A stretch of 41,488 nucleotides of DNA. Origin: a bacterium BMS3Bbin09. Its GTDB lineage: Bacteria; Nitrospirota; Thermodesulfovibrionia; UBA6902. Below, in pieces: positions 7,603 to 15,420 of this stretch. The stretch covers positions 1 through 41,488 of the forward strand of contig BDTS01000087.1 of assembly GCA_002897915.1 (NCBI GenBank), given 5' to 3'. The translations under genes and the position numbers were made by a program. The notes beneath the pieces are model-generated. The model saw nothing but the letters and a program-made list of their open reading frames with translations, was not told where the DNA came from and did no database searches. Numbering within the stretch: the stretch's first letter is position 1; each line of letters opens with the position of its first letter.

Positions 7603-9010
7603 TAACCAGCCTACCCTGCCTACCGCCTGCCTGCCGGTAGGCAGGGCAGGCAGGTCCAGTTACCGTCCCTATGGCCTCACCTGTTATACGGGTGAGGCTG
7701 TTTAATTCATGGGCCGAGATCGTAAGCGGCGGCATTAAGACAATGACATTCCCGAGCGGCCTTATGATGACCCCGTTCTTCAGCGCCTCGGCACAGACCC
7801 TTATGCCCATCTTATCCTCAAGCGGATAGGGCTCTTTTGTCTTTTTATCCCTGACCAGCTCTATTCCGACCATAAAGCCCTTCTGCCTCACATCCCCCAC
7901 ATGAGGATGCTCCGATATCTTCGCAAGCTCCCTCTCAAGTATCTTTATCCTCGGCCGCATCTTCCTGAGCGTCCCTTCCTTTTTAAAAAGGGAGATGTTC
8001 GCGATTGCGGCCGCACACGCGAGCTGGTTGCCCGTGTAAGTGTGTCCATGAAAAAAGCTCTTCAGGTCCTTGTATCTGCCCAGAAAGACCCTGTATATCT
8101 TTTCAGCCGTGACTGTCGCGGCAAGCGGCAAATATCCGCCGGTGATCCCTTTGGCAAGACAGAGGATGTCAGGGCTCACGCCTTCATGCTCGCAAGCGAA
8201 CATCTTCCCTGTTCTTCCTATTCCTGTCGCAACCTCGTCCGCGATCATCAGAACATTATATTTATTGCAGAGCCGCCTTACCCCTTTGAGATATCCGTCC
8301 GGGAAGACTATCATTCCGGCCGCACCCTGCACGAGCGGTTCGATCACAAGTCCCGCGGTCTCTTTGTGGTGCTTCTTAAGGACCTCTTCCATGCCCTTGA
8401 GGCAGGTGAGCCTGCAGGATGGATGTTTCTTGTTCAGTTCACAGCGGTAACAGTACGGGGAGGGTGCCTTGAACGATTTAAACAGGAGGGGTGAGAAGAG
8501 CTCATGGAACAGCTCTATCCCGCCCACGCTGACCGCGCCTATTGTATCGCCGTGGTAGGCATTGGTCAGTGAAATGAATTTTGTCTTTTCTTTATTGCCC
8601 TTGTGCTGCCAGTACTGGAAGGCCATCTTGAGACCTACCTCGACCGCGGTCGAGCCGCTGTCCGAATAAAAGACCTTCGTAAGTCCCCTGGGCGCGATCT
8701 TCACGATCATACCGGCCAGCTCCGCTGCGAGTGGGTGCGCAAGGCCGAGGAGGGTCGAGTGGGATATTTTGTCGACCTGCTCCTTTATAGCGTCATCTAT
8801 CTCCTTTTTCCCGTGTCCATGCACATTGACCCATATCGAGGATACCCCGTCAATATACCACCTGCCGTAGATGTCCTTGAGAAAGACCCCGCGGCCCCTG
8901 GTAATGATCAAAGGCGGCTCCTCAGCCCACTCCTTCATCTGGGTGAACGGGTGCCAGAGATGTTCCCTGTCCAGCTTTTCGATCCGTCTCTTTAACGCCT
9001 TGATATTCAT
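7595..9010 (-). CDS. bioA: Adenosylmethionine-8-amino-7-oxononanoate aminotransferase
   Basis: A PLP enzyme of biotin synthesis that converts KAPA to DAPA with SAM as amino donor. BioA hallmarks are DREHLWHPFTQMKEW at the N-terminus, the substrate-pocket region YIDGVSSIWVNVHGH, SGSTAVE, the PLP aspartate in LMIADEVATG, and the Schiff-base lysine in LCLAKGITGGYLPL. A Cys-bearing segment, YCYRCELNKKHPSC, lies mid-protein. The start at 9010 (MNIKALKRR) is preferred over the TTG at 9025, but neither has a clear ribosome binding site. The last ~15 residues (ACPAYRQAGGRQG) are a translated palindromic repeat. It stands alone, divergent from htrA. Confidence 0.93.
   Translation of the reverse strand: MNIKALKRRIEKLDREHLWHPFTQMKEWAEEPPLIITRGRGVFLKDIYGRWYIDGVSSIWVNVHGHGKKEIDDAIKEQVDKISHSTLLGLAHPLAAELAGMIVKIAPRGLTKVFYSDSGSTAVEVGLKMAFQYWQHKGNKEKTKFISLTNAYHGDTIGAVSVGGIELFHELFSPLLFKSFKAPSPYCYRCELNKKHPSCRLTCLKGMEEVLKKHHKETAGLVIEPLVQGAAGMIVFPDGYLKGVRRLCNKYNVLMIADEVATGIGRTGKMFACEHEGVSPDILCLAKGITGGYLPLAATVTAEKIYRVFLGRYKDLKSFFHGHTYTGNQLACAAAIANISLFKKEGTLRKMRPRIKILERELAKISEHPHVGDVRQKGFMVGIELVRDKKTKEPYPLEDKMGIRVCAEALKNGVIIRPLGNVIVLMPPLTISAHELNSLTRITGEAIGTVTGPACPAYRQAGGRQGRLVIS
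7610..7656. repeat. CCTGCCTACCGGCAGG-type repeat fused into the bioA 3' end
   Basis: CCTGCCTGCCGGTAGGCAGG with flanking CCTGCC copies forms a nested hairpin. It is translated as PACPAYRQAGGRQG at the BioA C-terminus. A second copy lies at 18015-18034. Confidence 0.8.
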
Positions 9011-9075
9011 AATTAATTTCCGCAATTAAAATTACCACCTCTTGCCTTAAATGTCAAAACAATATAGCTGAGTTG

Positions 9076-9104
9076 AATAGATATAATTGTAAATTATATC
9101 TATT
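9076..9104. promoter_or_regulatory. 13-bp perfect inverted repeat between bioA and htrA
   Basis: AATAGATATAATT, a GTA spacer, then AATTATATCTATT. It lies between the two divergent start codons, about 66 bp from bioA and 126 bp from htrA. It suits an operator bound by a dimeric regulator. It does not match the BirA operator pattern I know, so the regulator is unknown. Confidence 0.55.
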
Positions 9105-9230
9105 TTGTACGAAACTTATGCCTGTGGTATAAAAAACTTCACAAATTATTCACTGTTTTCTTATAGTATTATTTACGCGCGTTATTATTATTGGTTTACA
9201 AGGATATATACTGGAGGTATAATTTATTCA

Positions 9231-10706
9231 ATGCAAAAGAAAACTTTCCTTTTTTTTATAGTTATGGCCCTGATACTGGGCTACATAATTGGGGAACGCT
9301 CCGATCTTTTCTCAAAAAAATCCCCAATAGCTCCATACACCTACAACCTCCAGGTACCTGCCAACCCTTCCGGAGAGAACTCGGCCTTCTCAAACGTCGT
9401 CAAGGTCATAAGCCCACTTGTCGTAAACATCTCTACTACAAAAACAGTAATGAAAAAAGACGCGTCCCAGTTCTCGCACTTTTTTGACAACCCGCTCCAG
9501 GACTTTTTAGAGCCCTTTAACATGCCGAAGAAATGGAAAGAAGAGAGCCTCGGCTCCGGGGTGCTGGTGTCGCAAGACGGCTATATCATCACAAACAACC
9601 ATGTTGTCGAAAAATCGGATGAGATAAAAGTAACTTTATACGGTCAGCAGACATACACCGGCAAAATAATCGGCACAGACCCCAAAACAGACATTGCGGT
9701 CATAAAGATCTCCGCGGACAACCTCCCATCCATAAAATGGGGAAATTCCGACGGCCTCCAGGTAGGCGAGTTCGTACTCGCGTTCGGTAACCCCTTCAAC
9801 CTGGGACACACTGTCACAATGGGGATAGTCAGTGCACTCGGAAGAGCGAATGTTGGGATCGCGGACTACGAGGACTTTATACAGACCGACGCGGCCATAA
9901 ACCCGGGCAACTCGGGCGGCCCGCTCGTAAACATAAAGGGTGAGCTTGTCGGCATAAATACGGCGATCTTTTCGAGGACAGGCGGATACCAGGGCATCGG
10001 GTTCGCAGTCCCGAGCAATATGGCAAAGTCCGTTATGACACAGCTTATAAACGAAGGCAAGGTCACGCGCGGCTGGCTCGGAGTGACCATCCAGAACCTT
10101 ACCCCGGAGCTCTCCAGGGAGTTCGGCCTCAAAAAGACGACCGGGGCCCTTGTCACGGACATCTTTGACAACAGCCCGGCAGTCAAGGCTGGCCTAAAGA
10201 GGGGGGACGTGGTCATAGCGGTAGACGGTAAAACGATAAAGAACGTCGAAAACCTCAGGAACATGATCTCCCAGAGCAAGGTCGGAAAAAAGATAAAGGT
10301 CACTGTTCTCCGTAACAGCAAAAAACTTGTCTTTAAAGCCGTTATATCAGAGTTCCCGCAGAACCTCGCCAATACGATACCTGAAGATGAAACCGAGATC
10401 ATGCCGGAAGAGAAGAACGAACTCGCCGGTTTCAATGTTATGGATCTGTCAGGCGAGATAGCCAAACAACTCGGGCTCTCAAGGAACGAGCGCGGGGTCG
10501 TTATAATAAAGGTCGATCCCTATAGCCCCGCAGGGGACGCCGGGCTGAAAAAAGGAGACGTTATACAGGAGATCAACAAGAAAAAGATCATGAGCTTAAA
10601 CGATTTCAATAAGATAACCCCGCATATCAGAAAAGGGGATACCTTACTACTTTTTGTAAACAGGGGCGGTAACAAATTCTATGTTACCTTGAAAGTATAT
10701 TCTTAA
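9231..10706 (+). CDS. degP: HtrA/Deg-family serine protease with two PDZ domains
   Basis: An envelope quality-control protease. In the 491-aa form starting MQKKTFLFF, a hydrophobic segment at residues 5-21 anchors or exports it. The trypsin-like domain has the triad His124 (TNNHVV), Asp154 (KTDIAV) and Ser228 (GNSGGP), then PDZ1 (about 255-345) and PDZ2 (about 390-485). The track start at 9105 adds 42 residues without support. The ATG at 9231 follows GGAGG, though with a long 13-nt gap. Two PDZ domains favour DegP/DegQ over DegS. It is followed after 15 bp by the PIN-TRAM gene. Confidence 0.93.
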   Translation: MQKKTFLFFIVMALILGYIIGERSDLFSKKSPIAPYTYNLQVPANPSGENSAFSNVVKVISPLVVNISTTKTVMKKDASQFSHFFDNPLQDFLEPFNMPKKWKEESLGSGVLVSQDGYIITNNHVVEKSDEIKVTLYGQQTYTGKIIGTDPKTDIAVIKISADNLPSIKWGNSDGLQVGEFVLAFGNPFNLGHTVTMGIVSALGRANVGIADYEDFIQTDAAINPGNSGGPLVNIKGELVGINTAIFSRTGGYQGIGFAVPSNMAKSVMTQLINEGKVTRGWLGVTIQNLTPELSREFGLKKTTGALVTDIFDNSPAVKAGLKRGDVVIAVDGKTIKNVENLRNMISQSKVGKKIKVTVLRNSKKLVFKAVISEFPQNLANTIPEDETEIMPEEKNELAGFNVMDLSGEIAKQLGLSRNERGVVIIKVDPYSPAGDAGLKKGDVIQEINKKKIMSLNDFNKITPHIRKGDTLLLFVNRGGNKFYVTLKVYS

Positions 10707-10721
10707 TATAAAGGAGAACCC

Positions 10722-11726
10722 ATGTTATATCGAATTGTTATTTTTCTAATTTTTACGGCAGTTGGTTATCTCCTCGGGATAAAAGAAAGGCTGATATACC
10801 AAGGCATCATGTGGGGCGCGGGCATAGGCCTGATCGCATTGATCATCGATTACATCTTTTCGATAGTCGGTTTCGGCACGGTTATCGGCGGACTGCTCGG
10901 TCTCTCGGTCGGCCTCCTGTTTGCAAAGCTCATATACTTCCCGTTAATCTCCATCTTTACGAATATAGACGGTAAATATATGACCCTTGTCTTTAACGTG
11001 CTATTCGGCTACAGCGGTCTGCTTCTGGGCCTGAGGGTCGGCAAGGACTTTACCATCTCAAATCTGGCCAAGGCATTCAAAAGCAGGATAGAAGATGGAC
11101 ACGAAACAGTCATTGATACAAGCGTGATCATTGACGGCAGGATAGTGGAAGTCTGCGAAACCGGGTTCTTCGAAGGGAGCTTCATTATACCGCAGTTCAT
11201 ACTGCAGGAACTCCAGCATATCGCGGACTCAAGCGATTCGCTCAGGAGGGCACGCGGGAGAAGGGGGCTCGATATCCTTCACAAGATCCAGAAGATGAAT
11301 AATATAGATGTAAAGATAGTTGATGAGGATTTTCCAAAGATAAAAGAGGTCGACGCAAAACTGGTGGCACTCGCCAAGATGCTCGGCGCGAAGATAATCA
11401 CGAACGATTTTAATCTCAATAAAGTAGCTGAACTCCAGGGTGTGCCGGTACTCAACCTCAACGAACTCGCGAACGCACTCAAACCTGTTGTGCTGCCGGG
11501 CGAAAAGATGAATATTTTTATCGCCAAGGAAGGCAAAGAATCGAATCAGGGGGTAGGTTATCTCGATGACGGGACAATGGTGGTCGTGGACAATGCTAAA
11601 AAGACCATAAACCGTCAGGTAGATGTCATAGTCACAAGCGTACTGCAGACCACTGCGGGCAGAATGATATTCGCGAAGCTCAAAGACAACAGTGAAAGAG
11701 AAGAACTGAAGATGGCCCGCCATTAA
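10722..11726 (+). CDS. PIN-TRAM domain membrane protein (YacL-like)
   Basis: Four hydrophobic segments occupy roughly residues 1-110. They are followed by a PIN nuclease fold with acidic positions in VIDTSVIIDGR, ELQ, DAKLVALAK and ITNDFNLNKVA, then a C-terminal TRAM domain (GVGYLDDGTMVVVDNA...). The architecture and the position immediately before ispD and ispF match Bacillus YacL-YacM-YacN gene order. The function is not firmly known; RNA binding or cleavage at the membrane is a family inference. AAAGGAG precedes the ATG, and the stop abuts the ispD start. Confidence 0.9.
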   Translation: MLYRIVIFLIFTAVGYLLGIKERLIYQGIMWGAGIGLIALIIDYIFSIVGFGTVIGGLLGLSVGLLFAKLIYFPLISIFTNIDGKYMTLVFNVLFGYSGLLLGLRVGKDFTISNLAKAFKSRIEDGHETVIDTSVIIDGRIVEVCETGFFEGSFIIPQFILQELQHIADSSDSLRRARGRRGLDILHKIQKMNNIDVKIVDEDFPKIKEVDAKLVALAKMLGAKIITNDFNLNKVAELQGVPVLNLNELANALKPVVLPGEKMNIFIAKEGKESNQGVGYLDDGTMVVVDNAKKTINRQVDVIVTSVLQTTAGRMIFAKLKDNSEREELKMARH

Positions 11727-12440
11727 ATGAAAAAACGAATAGTAGCTATAGTCCCGGCAGCCGGTCTCGGCAAGAGGTTCAGCTCATCCGTAAGAAAAAC
11801 ATTTGCTACGCTGGACGGCATGCCCCTCCTGACCCACACACTGAAAAGACTGAATCGTGAACCGCTAATCACCGATATCATCCCGGTCCTCAGGGGCCAG
11901 GACACAAAGACCGGACTCGATATAGCCGAAGAGCACAAGCTCGATAAGGTACGCTGGATAGCAGCCGGCGGCCCGGAAAGGCAGGACTCCATATACAACG
12001 GCTTGAGGCTCCTCGAAGAGATGGGCGGGGGCGTTTCACCCGACACTCTCATTCTTGTCCATGACGGAGCAAGACCGGTGATCCCGAAAGGCACGATCCA
12101 CCGGCTCATAAGTGAAGTGGAAGGGATCGACGGAGCAGCGCCGGGTGTGCCTGCAAATGAGACGCTGAAGAGCGTGAACAAGGACGGCATCATCACCTCA
12201 ACGATAGACCGCGAAAATATCAGAGCGATCCAGACCCCTCAGATATTCCGGTTCAGTGTGCTCAAAAAGGCCTATGAAAAGGCATTCGCGGACGGTTTCT
12301 ACGGAACGGACGATGCCTCTCTCGTCGAAAGGATAGGGGGAAAGATAAAGATAATCCCCGGAAACCCTTTGAACATAAAGGTCACCACACCAGAGGACCT
12401 GCACCTGGTGGAATACATCATTGCCAACCAGGAGGTATAA
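11727..12440 (+). CDS. ispD: 2-C-methyl-D-erythritol 4-phosphate cytidylyltransferase
   Basis: The third step of the MEP isoprenoid pathway, attaching CTP to MEP. The nucleotide-binding N-terminus is PAAGLGKRFSSSVRKTF with Arg17 and Lys24. VHDGARPVI, the switch region and TDDASLVERIG are conserved. The usual PKQF is replaced by RKTF here. The length of 237 aa is normal. The ATG directly follows the previous stop and ispF follows by 6 bp, so it is an operon gene. Confidence 0.95.
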   Translation: MKKRIVAIVPAAGLGKRFSSSVRKTFATLDGMPLLTHTLKRLNREPLITDIIPVLRGQDTKTGLDIAEEHKLDKVRWIAAGGPERQDSIYNGLRLLEEMGGGVSPDTLILVHDGARPVIPKGTIHRLISEVEGIDGAAPGVPANETLKSVNKDGIITSTIDRENIRAIQTPQIFRFSVLKKAYEKAFADGFYGTDDASLVERIGGKIKIIPGNPLNIKVTTPEDLHLVEYIIANQEV

Positions 12441-12446
12441 TAGAAA

Positions 12447-12917
12447 ATGCGTATCGGATCCGGTTATGACTCACATAAGCTGGTAGAGGGCAGAAGGCTC
12501 ATTATAGGCGGGGTGGATATCCCGTTCGAAAAGGGGCTCCAAGGACACTCGGACGCGGACGTGCTCTGCCACGCTATAATAGACGCGGTCATGGGCGGAC
12601 TCGGACTCGGCGACATAGGAAAACATTTCCCGGATTCTGATAATAAATGGGAAGATGCCTCGAGCATAGACCTGCTTTCAAGGACCATGGAGATGGTGAA
12701 GGATAATGGTTTCGAGGTCACATGGATCGATTCAACCGTAATGGCCGAAAGACCGAAGCTCCTGCCGTTCATTGAAGAGATGAAGGAGAATATTTCAAAG
12801 GCCGGTATACCTTCCAGCCTCATCAATATAAAGGCAACAACAAACGAGGGTATGGGTTTTATCGGCCGCAGCGAAGGGATTGCCGCGCAGGCTGTATGTC
12901 TTTTGAGACCGGTATAA
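12447..12917 (+). CDS. ispF: 2-C-methyl-D-erythritol 2,4-cyclodiphosphate synthase
   Basis: The fifth MEP-pathway step, forming the cyclic diphosphate. Metal ligands Asp8 and His10 (YDSH) and His42 (DADVLCHA), the substrate loop DIGKHFPDSD and the signature KATTNEGMGFIGR are all present. At 156 aa it is full length. It forms the usual neighbour pair with ispD. Confidence 0.96.
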   Translation: MRIGSGYDSHKLVEGRRLIIGGVDIPFEKGLQGHSDADVLCHAIIDAVMGGLGLGDIGKHFPDSDNKWEDASSIDLLSRTMEMVKDNGFEVTWIDSTVMAERPKLLPFIEEMKENISKAGIPSSLINIKATTNEGMGFIGRSEGIAAQAVCLLRPV

Positions 12918-13016
12918 AGTCTGTCCATTTATGTATAATATTGAGCTTATTACTTCATACTTTATTCATGTTTTGTCAATAAGATAAGATAGAACAATTA
13001 ACAACGGAGACTTCAT

Positions 13017-13532
13017 ATGAAATATAAAGGACCTGTACTTTTAATATTAATAGCGATAGCGATAGCTACACTTTTCCTTATTCCGGAAACAAAGGTTTAT
13101 AAAGAGATAGCGTCGGTGGATCAGCCCGCGCCCGATTTTGAATACGCGGATTCAACAGGCAAGATATGGAAGCTTGCGGACCTGAAGGGTAAGGTCGTCC
13201 TTGTAAACTTCTGGGCAACATGGTGCGCCACCTGCAAGGCAGAGATGCCGCAAAAAGAGCTCCTATACAGGAAAATGGAGGGCAGGCCCTTTCAGATGCT
13301 CGGCATGCTCTTCAGGGACGACCCCGATAATCTGCCCGATTACTTCAAACAGAACAAGGTCAGTTTCCCGACACTCATAAGCCCGGACAACGATTCCGCG
13401 AAGAGGTTCGGTATCACCGGTGTGCCCGAGACCTTCATTATCGATAAGGACGGCGTTGTCAGAGAAAAGCTTGTCGGGCCGCAGGAATGGAACAGTGAAG
13501 AGAGTCTCGCGATCATAGAGAAGTACCTGTAG
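13017..13532 (+). CDS. TlpA/ResA-like membrane-anchored thiol-disulfide oxidoreductase
   Basis: A single N-terminal membrane segment (residues 5-22) is followed by an AhpC/TSA-Redoxin thioredoxin fold with active site WATWCATCK (Cys70, Cys73) and the cis-proline in TGVPETF. It acts outside the inner membrane, typically reducing disulfides during cytochrome or envelope protein maturation. GGAG precedes the ATG. The gene ends one base before the following 4Fe-4S protein gene, so the two are coupled. Confidence 0.9.
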   Translation: MKYKGPVLLILIAIAIATLFLIPETKVYKEIASVDQPAPDFEYADSTGKIWKLADLKGKVVLVNFWATWCATCKAEMPQKELLYRKMEGRPFQMLGMLFRDDPDNLPDYFKQNKVSFPTLISPDNDSAKRFGITGVPETFIIDKDGVVREKLVGPQEWNSEESLAIIEKYL

Positions 13533-13533
13533 C

Positions 13534-14190
13534 ATGTACGACAAACTTAAAGAGATAGCAAACGATCAAAGTATCCTGGCCTTCGGAGTTGCAGACACGG
13601 AAAACCTGAGGGAACATTATGACGGGCTCCCCATGGACCAGACCGAGGGCCTGAACAACGGCATATCGATCGGCATGGCTGTCTCTGGCGCTGTGCTCAA
13701 GGGCTGCATCATGGGCCCGACACGCCACTACCTTCACAACTACCGCATGACCAACTGGAACCTTGACATGACGGCTGCCAGGATCGCGGCCGTGATACAG
13801 GACGAGGGCTTTCGGGCGATGCCTATACCCGCGAGCCAGATAGTGGACTGGGAGGCGCAGACCGCGCATCTCTCGCACAAGATGATCGCGCTCCGCGCTG
13901 GTTTAGGGTGGATAGGGAGAAACAACCTCCTCGTACATCCGAAGTGGGGCTCAAAGATAAGGATCTCGACCATACTCACCGACATGCCGCTTAAAACTGA
14001 CACGCCTATTGAACGTGACTGCGGCTTCTGTAAAAAGTGCATTGATGTATGCCCGGTCAAGGCGATCAAGGACTCCCACAAAGATTGGAACAAAGCGGCC
14101 TGCCTTGTGAAGCTGAAGTACTACGCGCAGAACTATGGTGTAGGGCAATATATTTGCGGGTTGTGTCTGAAGGTTTGCGACTCGGTATAA
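13534..14190 (+). CDS. 4Fe-4S double-cluster protein related to epoxyqueuosine reductase family
   Basis: The C-terminal half has two cluster motifs, CGFCKKCIDVCP and a second set ending CGLCLKVC. The N-terminal half has the QueG-like segments RAGLGWIGRNNLLVHP and TDMPL. At 218 aa it is much shorter than true QueG (about 310-380) and lacks its cobalamin and HEAT parts. Queuosine synthesis is therefore not claimed; it is probably a redox protein of the COG1600 type. It is coupled to the TlpA gene. Confidence 0.8.
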   Translation: MYDKLKEIANDQSILAFGVADTENLREHYDGLPMDQTEGLNNGISIGMAVSGAVLKGCIMGPTRHYLHNYRMTNWNLDMTAARIAAVIQDEGFRAMPIPASQIVDWEAQTAHLSHKMIALRAGLGWIGRNNLLVHPKWGSKIRISTILTDMPLKTDTPIERDCGFCKKCIDVCPVKAIKDSHKDWNKAACLVKLKYYAQNYGVGQYICGLCLKVCDSV

Positions 14191-14196
14191 AAACCC

Positions 14197-15183
14197 TTAT
14201 TCTAAAGTTCCGAGTTCATCATGTCTTACCACTCTGTTTTTCCCCAGAGATTTTGCTTTATACATAGCCTCATCAGCTTCATCCAGTAATTTCTGTATTG
14301 ACATCCCTTTTTCATAACCTGTAATGCCAATGCTTAATGTATTGGAGATAGTTGCCGGCTTGGTATCTGTGTCTGAAGTAAATGAGAATGTTTTACATTC
14401 AAATGCGGCCCTTATTCTTTCTGCAACAATATATGAAATGGTTGCCTCGGTATCAGGAAGCACGATGACAAATTCTTCTCCTCCGAATCTAAATGCGCGG
14501 TCAGTTGGTCTGAGTTTTTCTTTCAGCATGGCTCCCAAAAAAGACAGGATCTCATCCCCTGCTAAATGGCCATAGGTGTCATTTATTACTTTAAAATTAT
14601 CAATATCCATCATTAAAATAGAAAACTTGTAATCATATCTTGCACAGCGTGAAATTTCATCTTCCAATGTTGAGAACAGATAGTTTCGATTATAAAGCTT
14701 GGTAAGCTTGTCGGTTATTACCAGTTCCTGTATCTGTCTGTTCTTATTGTCAAGATTTTCAAGAGCTGAAGATAATTCTTTGTTTAAATGGGTAATTTTA
14801 GCCATCTGCTCTTCGGCATGGTGGGTTTTTTTGCGTATCAGGTACAACAGGTTATTTACCCCTTCCCCGATCCTCTCAGCATTGGTCGGACAGGCTGCCT
14901 TGTAAACATCACACTGCATGCAGTTTTGATATTTATCAGCAAATTGCCCCTGAATATTTCCTCCACAATAAGTACCGGCAACTTGCCAGCAGCGCAATTC
15001 TTCTTTCTGGTTGTATATTGGGCAGTCATCTTTTTTGCACTCTTTCTTTTCCCAGCACACTATTAAGTTAGGATTTTCAAAAGTTACATTATCGTCTTTT
15101 ATGGCCCTGTCTAATAAGAAAACCATTTCATTGCTAAATTCTTCAATATCGACTGCAGACTTTTTCTTATTTTCGTTTGCCAT
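14197..15183 (-). CDS. Diguanylate cyclase with N-terminal two-CW Cys-rich domain
   Basis: The C-terminal GGDEF domain (about residues 160-320) has the active motif FRFGGEEF. The inhibitory RxxD site (RPTD) sits five residues upstream, so it should make c-di-GMP under product feedback. The N-terminal part carries eight or more cysteines in the two-CW pattern (CWEKKECKKDDCP, CWQVAGTYC, CMQCDVYKAACP), followed by a short coiled coil. The Cys domain probably senses metal or redox state (inference). There is no membrane segment. AAGGGA precedes the ATG. Confidence 0.9.
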   Translation of the reverse strand: MANENKKKSAVDIEEFSNEMVFLLDRAIKDDNVTFENPNLIVCWEKKECKKDDCPIYNQKEELRCWQVAGTYCGGNIQGQFADKYQNCMQCDVYKAACPTNAERIGEGVNNLLYLIRKKTHHAEEQMAKITHLNKELSSALENLDNKNRQIQELVITDKLTKLYNRNYLFSTLEDEISRCARYDYKFSILMMDIDNFKVINDTYGHLAGDEILSFLGAMLKEKLRPTDRAFRFGGEEFVIVLPDTEATISYIVAERIRAAFECKTFSFTSDTDTKPATISNTLSIGITGYEKGMSIQKLLDEADEAMYKAKSLGKNRVVRHDELGTLE

Positions 15184-15349
15184 GATATCCCTTTTTTTTG
15201 AAAAGCATTAACTAATTACTCGGCACATTTTCATTAATTCCTGAATTTTTATCGTAAAACAGATTTATTTCATTGTCAAATGCAATTAAATTTTAGGACT
15301 TATAATAAATTTCTCTACCGAGCAGGCCCCATCGCTCATATCTTTTTTC

Positions 15350-15379
15350 TTGCCGATTCGGCATGAATATATATATAAT
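15350..15379 (+). promoter_or_regulatory. Candidate promoter of the PH-domain gene
   Basis: TTGCCG and TATAAT are separated by 18 nt, about 41 bp before the ATG, in the 237-bp divergent gap. Confidence 0.45.
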
Positions 15380-15420
15380 TTTTCAGGACATGGCCGGAAA
15401 ACAACAAAAGTGAGGTCAAG

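Noticed and set aside
7901-8494. 197-aa plus-strand frame opposite bioA
   Set aside because: A shadow of a strongly supported gene. It has no domain or ribosome binding site.
9076-9104. BirA operator
   Set aside because: It lacks the TTGTwAACC half-sites with their 14-16 bp spacing. The palindrome is AT-only with a 3-bp spacer.
13534-14190. True epoxyqueuosine reductase (queG)
   Set aside because: Too short, and missing the cobalamin-binding and C-terminal HEAT-like parts. Only the Fe-S and adjacent segments match.
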